64,000 nucleotides of DNA, taken from contig NZ_OZ026465.1 in NCBI RefSeq assembly GCF_964019845.1, positions 372,001-436,000 on the forward strand, in the 5' to 3' direction. The notes below the pieces were generated by a model. The model did no database searches and was not told the DNA's origin. It saw nothing but the letters and a program-made list of their open reading frames with translations. Origin of the DNA: Spiroplasma endosymbiont of Labia minor. Lineage in GTDB: Bacteria > Bacillota_I > Bacilli_A > Mycoplasmatales > Mycoplasmataceae. Of the stretch, positions 13,864 through 24,858 are shown piece after piece (positions within the stretch are counted from its first letter, which is position 1; the number at the start of each line of letters is the position of its first letter). Both the position numbers and the translations under genes were made by a program.

Positions 13864-15200
13864 TGTATAGATTTAAATCTTTGAAATATTTATTAACAGC
13901 AATATTAATAATTAGTGTCTTAATTGCAATCGGTTATGTTAGTTCTTTTATAAAAATATCAATCAATAGCAATTTTCAAATTTCAGATGGTATATTTTTC
14001 AGCTTAACAGCATTTATACCTGGACCAATGATGCTAATAGTAGGTATTATTTATTCTCCTCTCTTGGATTTATTGATGGGTTCAATTATTTATATGCCAT
14101 TCACATTATTGATACATATTTTAATGTGATCAGTAATTTATTTTTTTAAAAAATTTTTAACAGTTTATGTGGCTTTCTTAATTTCATCTATTTTAACTTT
14201 ATTATATGTGCTAATAGCATTTATAATATATGATAAAACTGTTGCAATTTTAGAATTAATAACAGATTCTATTCAACTTTCAATTTCATTTGTAATAAGT
14301 AGTATTATATTTTTTTCTTTGAATAGATTAAATAAAAAATCTAAAAATAAAATTTGAAATGACAATTTATTTGAAATATACAAAGTAAAAAAAAATACAA
14401 TCAAATGATGATTTACAGATTATGATGGAACTTTTGATAGATCAAATAATGATGAAATAGATCAAGCTGATTTAGAATTTGCAAAGGAATGAATTGATGG
14501 TGGAAACCAATTTATTATTGCATCAGGTAGAATGTATAATGAAATTAAAGAAAGAATTGAAAAACATTCAATTCCATATGATTACATAATATCTCAAAAT
14601 GGAGCTTCGCTATATGCAAATAACGGCAAATTAATTTCATCTCATACATTTTCTAATCAACAAAAGTTAAAACTTTATAATTATTTAAAAAATATTCCAG
14701 AAATTGCTTTAGCATTTTGCGAAAATGATCAAAGAATAGAATGAAAATATGAATTATTCGATTTTTTAAAAAATGATAAATATATGGGTAAAACATATAT
14801 TCCAGAGGAAGTTAGTTTTGAACAGAAAACAAAAAGATTCATGAATTCCAAAAATATTACTGTTGTATTTGTTTTTATGAAACCTGATTTAATGAAATCA
14901 TTTGTTGAAGAGTTCAACAGTAAAAATAATGATATGCGAGCAGTTATTACATATGATATTCTTGTTGAAATAATCTTATCAAAAGTTTCAAAAGCAACAG
15001 CTATTAAAGATTTAATGAGCTTAAATAGAATTGATATCAATGATATATATACTTCTGGTGATTCATATAATGATGTTGAAATGTTAAATATGACAAAAAA
15101 CTCATTTGTAATGGACAGTGCACCAACTAATGTTAAATGTTATGGGGAACATGAAATTTCTAAAGTTTCAGATATCAAAAAATATATTTTATTTTTATAA
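13863..15200 (+). CDS. ECF S-component-like membrane domain fused to a HAD (Cof-type) phosphatase
   Basis: A single reading frame of 445 residues. Residues 1-165 hold five to six hydrophobic helices with a small-residue segment (FIPGPMMLIVGIIYSPLLD) like the substrate-binding S subunits of ECF vitamin transporters. From residue 182 a HAD-IIB hydrolase follows: motif I DYDGT with nucleophile D186 and acid D188, IIASGR as motif II, a Lys region near VSKATAI, and GDSYNDVEML as motif IV. Cof-type HADs dephosphorylate sugar phosphates, FMN, PLP or thiamine intermediates; which applies here is unknown. The domains are joined through TGA Trp codons, not a frameshift. It is translationally coupled to fmt by TAATG. 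Confidence 0.82.
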
Positions 15201-15280
15201 ATTAAATAAACTAAATGAATTATTTTGTAGTATTAATACCTAAATATTGCTAAAATTATAATGATAGGAGTAATATTAAT

Positions 15281-15838
15281 ATGCAGGTAAACGATTTAAG
15301 ACGTGGAATGGCATTTGTGTATGAAAATAATTTATTTGTTGTTTTAGACCAGACATTTACAAAAACTGGTCGTGCACAAGGACATGTAAAATTAAAAGTT
15401 AAAAATATGAAAACCGGTGCAAGGACAGAATTAACATTTACTGGTGGCGACAAAATAGAAAAAGCAATTATAGAAAAAAAAGAAATGCAATATTTATACA
15501 ACGATGGTATAAATGCAATATTAATGGACACAGAAACTTATGAACAAATAGAATTACCTATTTCAAAATTAGAATGAGAATTAAATTTTTTGATTGATGG
15601 TGCAATGATTTCTATGACAGAATCAAATGGAGAATTTTTAGGAATAGAATTACCAGATAAAGTAGAATTAACCATTGCAGAAACAGAACTAGCAGTTGCT
15701 GGAAACACAAATTCTGGAGCACAAAAAAAAGCAATATTGATAACTGGATTGGAAATACAAGTGCCACAATTCATTAAATCAGGAGAGAAAGTTTTAATTT
15801 CAACGATTGATGGTAAATACACAGGCAGATCAAATTAA
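15281..15838 (+). CDS. efp: Translation elongation factor P
   Basis: Relieves ribosome stalling at polyproline. It has 185 residues and three beta-barrel domains. The N-terminal KOW-like domain begins QVNDLRRGMAF; the loop that carries the modified residue reads TKTGRAQG, so the tip residue is Arg31 where Lys is found in E. coli. The family's C-terminal run (DGKYTGR, near the end) is present. One TGA encodes Trp at 15574. An AGGAG site lies 11 bases before the ATG. It is followed 26 bases later by a YqhY-like gene, the same neighbourhood as in Bacillus after loss of accBC. Confidence 0.97.
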
Positions 15839-15864
15839 TTTGTAATTTAAAGGAGTAAAAGTTT

Positions 15865-16164
15865 ATGTATGTCGTTATTCAAAAGAACACTAGAGGAGTT
15901 TTAGAAATTGAAGAAAAAGCTTTGATTGATTTAATTACTTATCTCGTAAGAACAAACAGTAAAAATTTAGATTCGGATGATATTAAAGTTCACATTTTTG
16001 TTAAACACGAAGTTGTTTTATTTGTAAATATTGAATTATTTATATCTAATATAGACGAACAAATTCAGGATGAAAATAATATAACATCAGTTATTGAAGA
16101 GGCGATTGTTCAAACTTTGCAAATAAAACCTAAAAATGTTTCATATGTATATACACATAAATAA
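15865..16164 (+). CDS. Asp23/Gls24-family (YqhY-like) protein
   Basis: Small protein of 99 residues. The opening (QKNTRGVLEIEEKALIDLITYLV) and the alternating beta strand IKVHIFVKHEVVLFVNIEL followed by a terminal helix fit the Asp23/Gls24 fold, though it is shorter than most members and highly diverged. In Bacillus the homologue YqhY lies in the efp-accB-accC-yqhY-nusB region and is linked to acetyl-CoA carboxylase control; no acc genes are seen here. It has an AAAGGAG ribosome site and is probably in the efp transcript. Confidence 0.6.
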   Translation: MYVVIQKNTRGVLEIEEKALIDLITYLVRTNSKNLDSDDIKVHIFVKHEVVLFVNIELFISNIDEQIQDENNITSVIEEAIVQTLQIKPKNVSYVYTHK

Positions 16165-16182
16165 TAAGGGGATATAATTTTA

Positions 16183-16410
16183 ATGATTGAGGCAATTATA
16201 TTAATAACAATTTTATTGATTGTCATTGTTGTTGTGACAATATTATTAGTTTTGTTTATGAAAAAACATCCAGGTAATAAAGATGTAGATAAATTAACAA
16301 CAGCAACACAAACTATAGGTTATGATGTTGATCAAATTCGATCAAATTCAATTACCAAAGTTGCGAATGAAATATATCATGAAAAAGATGAAAAAATTAG
16401 TGAAAACTAA
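16183..16410 (+). CDS. Small single-pass membrane protein
   Basis: Seventy-five residues: an almost purely hydrophobic N-terminal helix (residues 3-27, Ile/Val/Leu-rich), then MKKHPG and a hydrophilic helix that would lie in the cytoplasm. Unidentified. It has an AAGGGGAT ribosome site and follows the Asp23-like gene by 18 bases, so is probably in the same operon. It might anchor its Asp23-like neighbour to the membrane, as small membrane proteins do for Asp23 in staphylococci; this is inference from context only. Confidence 0.75.
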   Translation: MIEAIILITILLIVIVVVTILLVLFMKKHPGNKDVDKLTTATQTIGYDVDQIRSNSITKVANEIYHEKDEKISEN

Positions 16411-16541
16411 TTTTTTTATTTAAATAATTTCAATCATTAAAATGAAATAATGTAAATGCAATTTTGATATTAAAATTAACGACTTAAAGTGAAAATATAT
16501 AAAACACATAAATATTTTTTTCATAAATATTTAGATATATC

Positions 16542-16602
16542 TTGCATTTGTATTGTCTTTCTTGTATTATATATAGCATTTTGGCATAAAATAGTGTATA
16601 AT
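16542..16602 (+). promoter_or_regulatory. Promoter(s) of the 16644 gene
   Basis: TTGCAT (16542-16547), 17 bases, TATTAT (16565-16570) forms a good sigma-A promoter. A second consensus -10 TATAAT lies at 16597-16602 without a well-spaced -35. The rest of the gap 16411-16541 is AT-rich with no other signal I can support. Confidence 0.6.
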
Positions 16603-16643
16603 CTAGGTGTAACTTATAAACGGCAGTGATAGGGGAAAATACT

Positions 16644-18446
16644 ATGGCAGAAACAAAAAAAATATCACAGAATCATTCTTCAGTAATTAAAAAACAAGTT
16701 AAATCAAAAGAAGTTTACGAACCATTATATTTTAATGACGCAACAATAGAAATTATAAAGGCATATAATCTTCAAGGTGAAGAAAATTATAAATCTTTAA
16801 TGGTTCAATTTGAACGTATTAATTTATTAAGCGATGAAGATACAAGAAAAGTAAATTTAATTCAAATGTGGGAAGAAGAATTTAACCGTATTTTCAAAGA
16901 TTTTTGAGAGCAAAACATTTCAATGTCAAGAGTGAGAAAAACAAATAAATCTCAAATTGATGGTTGAAAAGATAGATTGAATATTAAAGAAGTAGCTACA
17001 AATCCTGATGATTTGAGAAAAACTTTAATAGGTAAATTAAATTCAGTCAATGCCTTTGGACAAAAAAGAAATAATAAAGAAGATATCATGAAACGCGCTG
17101 GCTATAGAAATATTGCAGATAATCGTGATTTTAATTATCAAGTTCCAGGTAAATCTGGTACATCTGCTAAAATTGAATCAATGTTAGATGCTGCTGAAAC
17201 ATCAGGAGTTGGTCCACTTAATTCAATGCTTTCTAATACTTTAGAAGAAACTCGTGATTATAAAAATACACCAGGATTTTCTTTTGGATCTGGTATAGAA
17301 GGTGTTGTTAATTTGGATGGTTCACTTTATAGAGATGAAACATTATCAGATTTTACTTTTGCAAAACAAGACTCTACATTTGATGAAATAGATGGCGATA
17401 ACATTTATGATGACATTAATGAAAATGATGAAAAACAAGAATTATCAGACGAAGATATTGATCAACTTGCAAATGATAAACAATTTAATTACAACGAATC
17501 TGTTCAAGGATTCGCAGCAGAACCATCATCATTTGATATAAATTCACCAGTATTTGGTAATACAATGAATGCTATGTCTAATGGTTCAAATCCAAATTAT
17601 ATGGCTCTATCCATGCCAGCAGATACGGCTATTGATCCAAATAAACGTAATATTTTAGAAAAAAATGGTTTTCATTATTTTGACCGCGAAAAAGATTACA
17701 GTAGAGGTGGATACAGTCCGTTTGAAACAACAGAAGAACCGTCAAAACCATATCATGAAATTAAACCAGTCGGTAATTATGGTATGACTTTTGAATATTC
17801 GAAACGTCCTTCGATGGAAGATTTGCTTGAATCTGAAAAAAATAAAACTGAATTAATAGACGAAATGACTGAAAAAATGGAATTTCTACGTGATTTGCGT
17901 AATGAAAGACGTCATAGAATTTCATTGATGAAAATTGAAAGAGCAAATTCATTTATTGTTACTCGTTCACGTAGATTAACTGAAATACGCCAACAACGTC
18001 GCCAAAAACATGTTGGTAATGATCAATTAAAATTAATTGAACGTAACGAGAGAATACGAAGATTAAATGAACGTCAAAAATTAATTCAATTAATGAAAGA
18101 ACGTCAGATTAAAAAAGCCGAAGAAAGACGCGTGGCTTCTTTATTGCGTATTGAACGCGAAAGAAGACTACAACGTGAGGCAAAATACAGAAACCAAGTT
18201 TCATCATTGGATGCACAAATTCGTCATGAACAAGAAGTTATTAAACGTGCAGAATTGAAAATGAAAACTTATTTCACAAAAAATTGAGATGCAAAATATT
18301 TTGATGAATCATTAAAATTAGCTCGTCAGACATCAAAATATGTTGTAACAAATAGTAGAATTAAACGTATGCAAGATTTAGAAGATGTAAAAAGAGCCAA
18401 CAGAATTGAAAAATTATCTCGTAAATTTATAAAAAATCAAAAATAA
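16644..18446 (+). CDS. Large Arg-rich coiled-coil protein, unknown function
   Basis: Protein of 600 residues with no family I can name. An N-terminal globular-looking region (about 1-160) is followed by an acidic, Asp/Asn/Gly/Ser-rich disordered stretch (about 160-400) and then a very basic helical region (about 410-600) dense in Arg and Glu, with repeated ERNERIRRLNERQ-type patterns, a strong coiled coil. There is no signal peptide or membrane segment. Arg in the C-terminal part is often CGT or CGC, as in dnaK and clpB, which suggests high expression. The start is ATG 16644 after AGGGGA; an upstream GTG at 16626 is less likely. Three or more TGA codons encode Trp. The architecture fits a structural or nucleic-acid-binding protein. 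Confidence 0.85.
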
Positions 18447-18542
18447 TTGCAAATTATTTTTTGTATTTAATTTGAAAAAATAAAATATTATTAGCCAAAA
18501 TTTGTTAAATTTTTTAGTACAATTAAGTAAATGGAATTAATG

Positions 18543-18585
18543 ATAAGATTTTTGCAACTTTAATTTGCAAGATCTTATTTTATTA
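18543..18585 (+). terminator. Hairpin with T-run between the 16644 and 18650 genes
   Basis: ATAAGATTTTTGCAA (18543-18557) pairs with TTGCAAGATCTTAT (18565-18578) with one bulge, followed by TTTATT. It is either the terminator of the upstream gene or a leader attenuator, since a -10-like TACAAT (18518-18523) lies just before it. The rest of 18447-18649 shows no other feature. Confidence 0.6.
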
Positions 18586-18649
18586 ATAATTCTATGTCTT
18601 ATAAAATTATTAGATGAATTATAGATAGATTGAGGTTAGAAGGCTTATT

Positions 18650-19840
18650 ATGGCGACAAAAAATAAAAAAGGTGACACGTTTGATTTATTAAGTACTAAA
18701 ACGAAAATTAGAATACGTGATTTAATTGAAAAAAGATTAACTCCACAAACAATAGTTTTATTTGCACAAGAATATGAAAGTTATGATTTATCAATTCGTG
18801 TACAAATAAATCAATATATCAGATATTTAATGGAATTAGAATATGAAGAATTTTTATCATCAACAAAAGCATTATCAAAAGGTGAAATAACTTTTGGACA
18901 AAAACAAGTTTTTGAAGAAAGACAACGTTCTTTGAAAACATTACAAAATTTATTGAAATCTAAAGAAACAAATATTTTGCATAGTACCAAAAATGATAAA
19001 ACATTAATTGATTCAAAACAAGCAATTGCAGAGCAAAAAAAATTCAATTTTGGATATAAAGAATCAGCAAAAGAAGCAAAAAAAACTGAAGATTTAATGA
19101 GAAAACGTTTAGACGAAATGGAAAAACGTGAACGAGATGAAGCTTCAGGGATGTATTCAATAAGTAAGAAACCATTACTTGTAAATCCAAAACAAGAAAC
19201 AGCGAAAATTGCTAGATCTGTTATAAATGATGATTTTGAAACTAATATTGCAAAAACTTCAACAGAGAAAATTGTAAAAAATATAGATTCAAATAATTAT
19301 AATTCATCAATTGTGAATAAAAATAAATTCAAAGATTTTGATCAAGTAAGAACAAGAATTACAGATGATAAAGAATATAAAAAAGAACAATTGGAAAAAG
19401 AACGTTTGTGAAAACAATTGTATGGTAATTTGAAAAAAAATAACGATGAAAATGAATTTGCTAATTCTACACCTGAAATTTCTGAAAAAGACAAACAATT
19501 TAATATTAATGTTTTTGATGATAAAAGAAATTATTTTTTTGTAGGCAATGTTAAAATTACGTATTTTGAAGTTGCTGATCCAAAATCAAGAAATTTTATT
19601 TTTTGGCAAAAATGAAGACGAAAAAAAAGTATGTTTACTGTAGAAAGTTATTTTCAACAAACTGCAACTGAAAAATTTAGATTGAAAATTTTAAAATTAC
19701 GTAATAAATTTATGTCTAAAAATGGAATTAATGAAGAATCAGTAATCCAACCAATATCGGCGAAAAAAATTAAACCTGCAGAACCAAAAAAAGAAAATAA
19801 AGTAAATAGTAATCCAGAACCAACTAAAGATGAGGCTTAG
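18650..19840 (+). CDS. Charged coiled-coil protein, unknown function
   Basis: Protein of 396 residues, unidentified. Residues 1-150 are helical and contain a regular Leu/Ile heptad-like region around RVQINQYIRYLMELEYEEF and RQRSLKTLQNLL; residues about 150-260 are Lys/Glu-rich and probably disordered or coiled coil; residues 290-330 form a beta-prone segment with aromatic residues (NVKITYFEV); the tail is Pro/Lys/Glu-rich. No membrane segment. TGA codons at 19409 and 19613 are Trp. It has a GAGG ribosome site. It lies 27 bases before the next gene and probably forms a unit with it. Confidence 0.85.
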
Positions 19841-19867
19841 AATCATACTATGATATGAGGTGATACT

Positions 19868-20908
19868 ATGGAATATATATTTTCACAATTATTTTGATGA
19901 GAATATTTATTGATAGGTATTGTCTCATTTTTTATTGTTTTTTTAATTTTTTTACTATTAATAGTTGCAAGAAAACATAAAAATTTCTGATATTCGAAAA
20001 TTCCACTTATTGAAAATAAAAATTTAATTCCAAAATTTAATATTACAAAAAGAATGTCTAAAAATAAGTGAGGAATTTCAAATAGAAATCTTGAAAAATA
20101 TTGATATAGGTCGTTAGTTAAAAAGTATAAAATATGCGTGTTTAAAATTAGTGAATTTTTTGACAAAGGACTATTTAGCTCTAAATTTCTAAATGTAAAA
20201 TTACTTGTTCATTCATTAAGCGATTTGTCAACGGCGAATAGAGTGTTAAATCATGTAAATTATTTATCTGCATATTTTGAATCATTATGATATACAAAAT
20301 ATAGAGTACAATTAATAAATTTTAAAAAATATGTAGCAAAAACAAATAACATACCTGTTTATTATTTTTATAAATATTACTTCACTTTTTTAGAAGATTT
20401 CAGACTTCTGATAATTGGTCAATTAATAAATTTTATAATACCAAATATAATTTTTTTGTGATTGCCAAATAAAACACTAGAAGAACATAATTTTGCAGTA
20501 CCAATTACTTCACCAGAAAAAATAATTGAAGATCAAATTAAAAATACTGAAGTCGCAGCTGAAGAATTATATGATAATGTTTTCAATTTATATATGAATG
20601 ATATAAAAACATCAACTAATAAGTTTAAAAATATCAATAATGATTTAATTATAACATCAACAAAATATTTAAATCCTTCATTAGTAATTTCCACAATGTA
20701 TGCAAAACATAAATACAAAGTCAATTTAAAAATTTTGAATTTACCATTAACTTTCAATTTGCATCAAATTTTTAGTAAATATAATAAGATACGAAAATCT
20801 TTCAAAGATAATCAAAAAAACGAATTATTAAAATATAATAATGCTATAAATTATATAATTAGTTATTTAGATTTAACAAAAGAAGAAATTAATTATTTTA
20901 TTAATTAG
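19868..20908 (+). CDS. Membrane-anchored protein, unknown function
   Basis: Protein of 346 residues, unidentified. Residues 13-35 are a hydrophobic helix rich in Ile, Val, Phe and Leu, and a second hydrophobic segment (about residues 180-198, IIGQLINFIIPNIIFLWL) may cross the membrane or pack against it. The remainder is basic and helical, with many Tyr, Asn and Lys. A GAGGTGAT ribosome site lies before ATG 19868. Ten TGA Trp codons sit in the first 200 residues, so the 5' part is missed under the standard code. It is the third member of the unknown cluster. Confidence 0.82.
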
Positions 20909-20977
20909 TTTTTTATTATTTTTATAATCTCTGCAGATAATTTATGTTTATTATTTTATCTTATTATATTTTTTTGT

Positions 20978-20983
20978 TATAAT
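20978..20983 (+). promoter_or_regulatory. -10 box of tig
   Basis: TATAAT preceded by a long T-rich tract, 25 bases before the tig start codon. No convincing -35 is seen. Confidence 0.45.
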
Positions 20984-21008
20984 CTTAGCGTTTATGAAAG
21001 GAAATAAT

Positions 21009-22295
21009 ATGAAATTTAAGGAAGAAAAACTTGTAAAATTGGGTCAAGGTAAATGAATAGTATCCATAGTTGGTGAGGAATGAACTAAATTTTATAATAG
21101 AGGCAAAGCACAAGCTATATCTAATTTAGAGATAAAAGGTTTTAGAAAAGGCAAAGTACCAAAAGAATTGCAAGAAAAATCATTGAGTTCTACAAAAATA
21201 TTGACTAATGCATATGCAGCAGCAGTTGAAAGTGCATGAAATTTTGCAAAAGAACAGAAACACGGAATTGAACCTTGATCATCTCCAGCTTCAATGCCAA
21301 AAAAATTATCAGAAAGTGAAATGGAAGTTGAATTTGTATTTGATTTGCGCCCTGAAATCAAAATTGGTAATTATAAAGATATAACAGGTCCCAAAAAAGA
21401 AAAATTAACAGCATCTGCGCAAGAAATAAATGATGAAATTAAACAATATCAAAAACGTTTTGCAATGGAAAAAACAAAAGATGATAAGGATGCATTAATT
21501 GAAAAAGGTAATGTAGTAGTATTTGATTTTGAAGGATTTAAAGATGATAAACCTTTTAATGGTGGTAAAGGTGAAAATTATTTATTAGAAATAGGTTCAA
21601 ATCAATTCATACCTGGTTTTGAAGATGGAATGATTGGTATGAAATTAGGAAAAAATAAATTAAATATATCATTTCCTGAGGATTATCAAGTTAAAGAATT
21701 GGCTGGAATGCCTACTGTTTTTAAATTGGATATTAAAGAAATTAAAGAACGTACACTTCCAGAATTAGATGATACTTTGATGAAAGATTTAAACATTAAA
21801 TCGGTTTCAACAGTAGCTGATCTTAAAAAATATGTGAAAAAATTAATTGAAGACAAAAAAAGTACAGAATTAAAAAATATTTTTGTTAATCAAGTAATAG
21901 ATGAAATAATCAAAAATTCTACAATTGAAATACCAAAAGGGGCAATTGACAGAGAAACTGCCAATATGAGACAGGATTTTGAAAACCAAGTAATTGCACA
22001 AAAATTAACAATAAAAGATTATAAGAAAAAAACTGGTTTGACAGATGAAGATATCAATAAAGAAATATTTGGTGATGCAAAACGCCGCTTAGAATCATAT
22101 TTAATTACAGATGAAGTTCGTAAGCAAGAAAAACTAGAAGCAACAGATGATGAAATAAAAACAAAATATGATGAATTATCTAAACAATTTGGTATGGATG
22201 TAGAACAAATTACTGAATTATTGCCACATGAAAAAATTGCACAAGAAATTATTTCAAACAAAATTATTAATTTTTTATATGAAAATAATGGCTAG
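21009..22295 (+). CDS. tig: Trigger factor
   Basis: Ribosome-bound chaperone with peptidyl-prolyl isomerase activity acting on nascent chains. It has 428 residues. The N-terminal ribosome-binding domain contains the signature GFRKGKVP (about residues 45-52); the FKBP-type domain spans about 150-245 with VVFDFEGF, FIPGFEDGMIGMK and FPEDY; the helical C-terminal chaperone domain follows. Five TGA Trp codons are in the first 100 residues. It has an AAAGGA ribosome site. In Bacillus the order is tig-clpX-lon; clpX is missing here and lon follows directly after a terminator. Confidence 0.97.
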
Positions 22296-22307
22296 GCCAT
22301 TTTTTTA
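22287..22307 (+). terminator. Terminator overlapping the tig stop codon
   Basis: AATGGC / GCCATT stem whose three-base loop is the TAG stop itself, followed by seven or more T residues. Confidence 0.75.
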
Positions 22308-22327
22308 TTATAAAACTAATTTCATAA

Positions 22328-22351
22328 GCTAATTTATTTTTATAAATTAGC
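22328..22351 (+). repeat. Inverted repeat overlapping the lon CIRCE
   Basis: GCTAATTTAT / ATAAATTAGC, a perfect 10-bp stem with a TTTT loop. Its right arm shares five bases with the left arm of the CIRCE at 22347, so as single strands the two hairpins exclude each other. Confidence 0.6.
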
Positions 22352-22388
22352 ACTTACCTATTGTAAGTGCTAAAAAATATGGTATTAT
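22347..22388 (+). promoter_or_regulatory. CIRCE operator and promoter of lon
   Basis: TTAGCACTT (22347-22355), nine bases, AAGTGCTAA (22365-22373): a CIRCE with one changed base per arm that keeps perfect symmetry. Within and after it are TTGTAA (22361-22366) and an extended -10 TGG-TATTAT (22383-22388) 16 bases later. Lon is thus a predicted HrcA target, unlike in Bacillus. Confidence 0.88.
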
Positions 22389-22417
22389 ATATTTGTACCT
22401 AGGAAAGGAAACAAATT

Positions 22418-24793
22418 ATGAGTGAAAAAATGAAATTACCAGTTTTGGTAACCCGTGGATCTTTTATTTATCCAACATTTACACAAGTTTTGGAAATAGG
22501 GAGAGATAAATCTACTTTAGCAGTTAGAGCAGCTTTAAAAGATAATAATGGTCAAATTCTTGTTGTATCACAAATTAAACCATTAGAAGATGAACCAAAC
22601 TTAGAAGATATTTATAAATTTGGTGTTTTAGCTAATGTTTCTATTAAACGTGAATGAAAAGATGGCACTATAACTGTTGAAATTAAAGCAACAGAAAGAG
22701 CAACTGTTGAAAACATCAGTTTAGACAAATTTTATACAGCTGAAACTAAATTAATTAAAGCAACTAAAAATACAGAAAATTTAGATAAAATTGTTAATAC
22801 TTTAAAAGTGATGATTAGTAATCAAGGTGATTTACCAAGTGAAGTTGGTGATATGATTAATGATAAAATTGGTACACCAGATGAAATCGTTGATACTGTA
22901 GCTCATTTCATGCCATATATGCCTGTAGAAAAAAAACAACAATTATTGGAAGAAACAAATCCAGTAAAACGTTTAGATATGATTTCAGACTATTTGGATG
23001 AGAAAAAACAATCAGCAGACATAGAATCAACAATCTCAAAAAAAATAAAAAATAGAGTTGATGAACAACAACGAGAATATTATTTAAGAGAAAAATTGAA
23101 AGCCATTAAAGAAGAACTAGGCGAAATAGATGGTGATACAAACGAAATGAAGAAATATCGCACTCGCTTGGAAAATGAACCATTCCCAGCTAATGTTAAG
23201 GAAAGAGTTTTACAAGAAATAGATCATTACGAAGGATTACCAGCTTCATCATCAGAGGCAAATATAATTAGAACCTATATTGATTGAATGATGCAAATTC
23301 CATGATGAGAATCATCAGATGATAAAACAGATTTAAAATTCTCACAAGAAATTCTAGATAAATATCATTATGGATTAAAAAAAGTTAAAGAAAGAATTAT
23401 TGAGTATCTTGCAGTAAAACAAAGGACAAATTCCGTTAAAGGACAAATTATTACGTTAGTAGGTCCTCCGGGTGTTGGAAAGACTTCACTTGCAAAATCC
23501 ATTGCAGAAGCAATGGGAAGAAATTTTGTTAAAGTTTCATTAGGTGGAGTTAAAGATGAATCAGAAATTCGTGGTCATCGTAAAACATATATCGGTGCAA
23601 TGCCAGGAAGAATTATTCAAGGTATGAAACGTGCAAAAACGAAAAATCCAGTATTTTTACTAGATGAAATAGATAAAATGGCTTCAGATTATAGAGGGGA
23701 TCCATCTTCTGCAATGCTTGAGGTTTTAGACCCAGAACAAAATAACGCTTTTTCAGATCATTATATTGAAGAAAGTTATGATTTGTCAGATGTAGTATTT
23801 ATTGCAACAGCAAATTATCCAGAAAATATTCCAGAAGCATTATACGATCGTATGGAAATAATAGAATTATCATCATATACTGAAATTGAAAAATTAAAAA
23901 TAGCAAAAGATTATCTGATTAAAAAAGTTTTGGAAGCAAATGCTGTTTCACCAGAAGAAGTTAAATTTACAGATGATGGCTTATCAGAAATAATTAAATT
24001 TTATACAAGAGAAGCTGGTGTTCGTCAATTAGAACGCATGATAGCATCTATTACTAGAAAATTTGTAGTTAAATTATTGAATAATGAAATTACAACATTA
24101 GAAGTAACACCTGAAGTTGTTAATGCATATTTAGGAAAAAGAATCTTTGATTTCACAAGTAAAGAACGCAAACCTCAAGTAGGTGTTGTAACAGGACTTG
24201 CATATACACAATTTGGTGGAGATATTTTGCCAATAGAAGTAAATCACTTTCCAGGTAAAGGTCAATTAATTTTGACAGGTAAATTAGGTGATGTTATGAA
24301 AGAATCAGCATCAACAGCATTTGATTATATAAAATCAAATTATAAACAATTTGGCATTCCAAAAGAAGTCTTTGAAGAAAATGATATACACGTTCACGTG
24401 CCAGAGGGTGCAGTGCCAAAAGATGGTCCATCAGCAGGGGTCACATTAACTACTGCAATTATTTCTACATTGACAAATAAACCAGTATCACAAGATATAG
24501 GAATGACTGGAGAAATTACATTGCGTGGTGTTATTTTACCAATTGGTGGATTAAGAGAAAAATCAATTTCAGCACATCGTTCTGGATTGAAAAAAATTTT
24601 AGTCCCAATTAAAAATTTAAAAGATTTAGACGATATTCCAGAAGAAGTTAAATCAGAATTAGAAATTAAAGGTATGGAAAGATATGAACAAGTTTTTGAA
24701 GAAGTTTTTGGTGAAAAACCTTCAGAACCAATTCGTGAATTACCATTATCAAGTAAAAAAAATATAGAATCATCAATTACAAGCGCAAATTAA
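22418..24793 (+). CDS. lon: ATP-dependent protease Lon
   Basis: AAA+ serine protease for damaged and regulatory proteins. It has 791 residues: the N-terminal LON substrate domain (about 1-200, starting KLPVLVTRGSFIYPTF), a helical region, the ATPase with Walker A GPPGVGKT near residue 349 and Walker B VFLLDEIDK, and the C-terminal protease with the catalytic dyad S672 (in KDGPSAG) and K715 (in GGLREKSISAHR). Four TGA Trp codons at 22655 and 23285-23306 split the gene under the standard code. It has an AAAGGAAA ribosome site, CIRCE control upstream and a strong terminator downstream. Confidence 0.97.
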
Positions 24794-24832
24794 CAAAAAC
24801 TACCTAAATATTTAGGTAGTTTTTGTTTTTAA
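24792..24832 (+). terminator. Terminator after lon
   Basis: A perfect 36-base palindrome (24792-24827) starts at the second base of the lon stop codon; its centre is ACCTAAATATTTAGGT. The right arm is T-rich and followed by more T residues. Probably works in both directions. Confidence 0.9.
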
Positions 24833-24858
24833 ATTATAATAATTATTGAGGTGTTGAT

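Noticed and set aside
13863-15200. Separate membrane-protein and phosphatase genes, or a frameshift between them
   Set aside because: The frame is continuous through TGA Trp codons; no second start with a ribosome site is needed.
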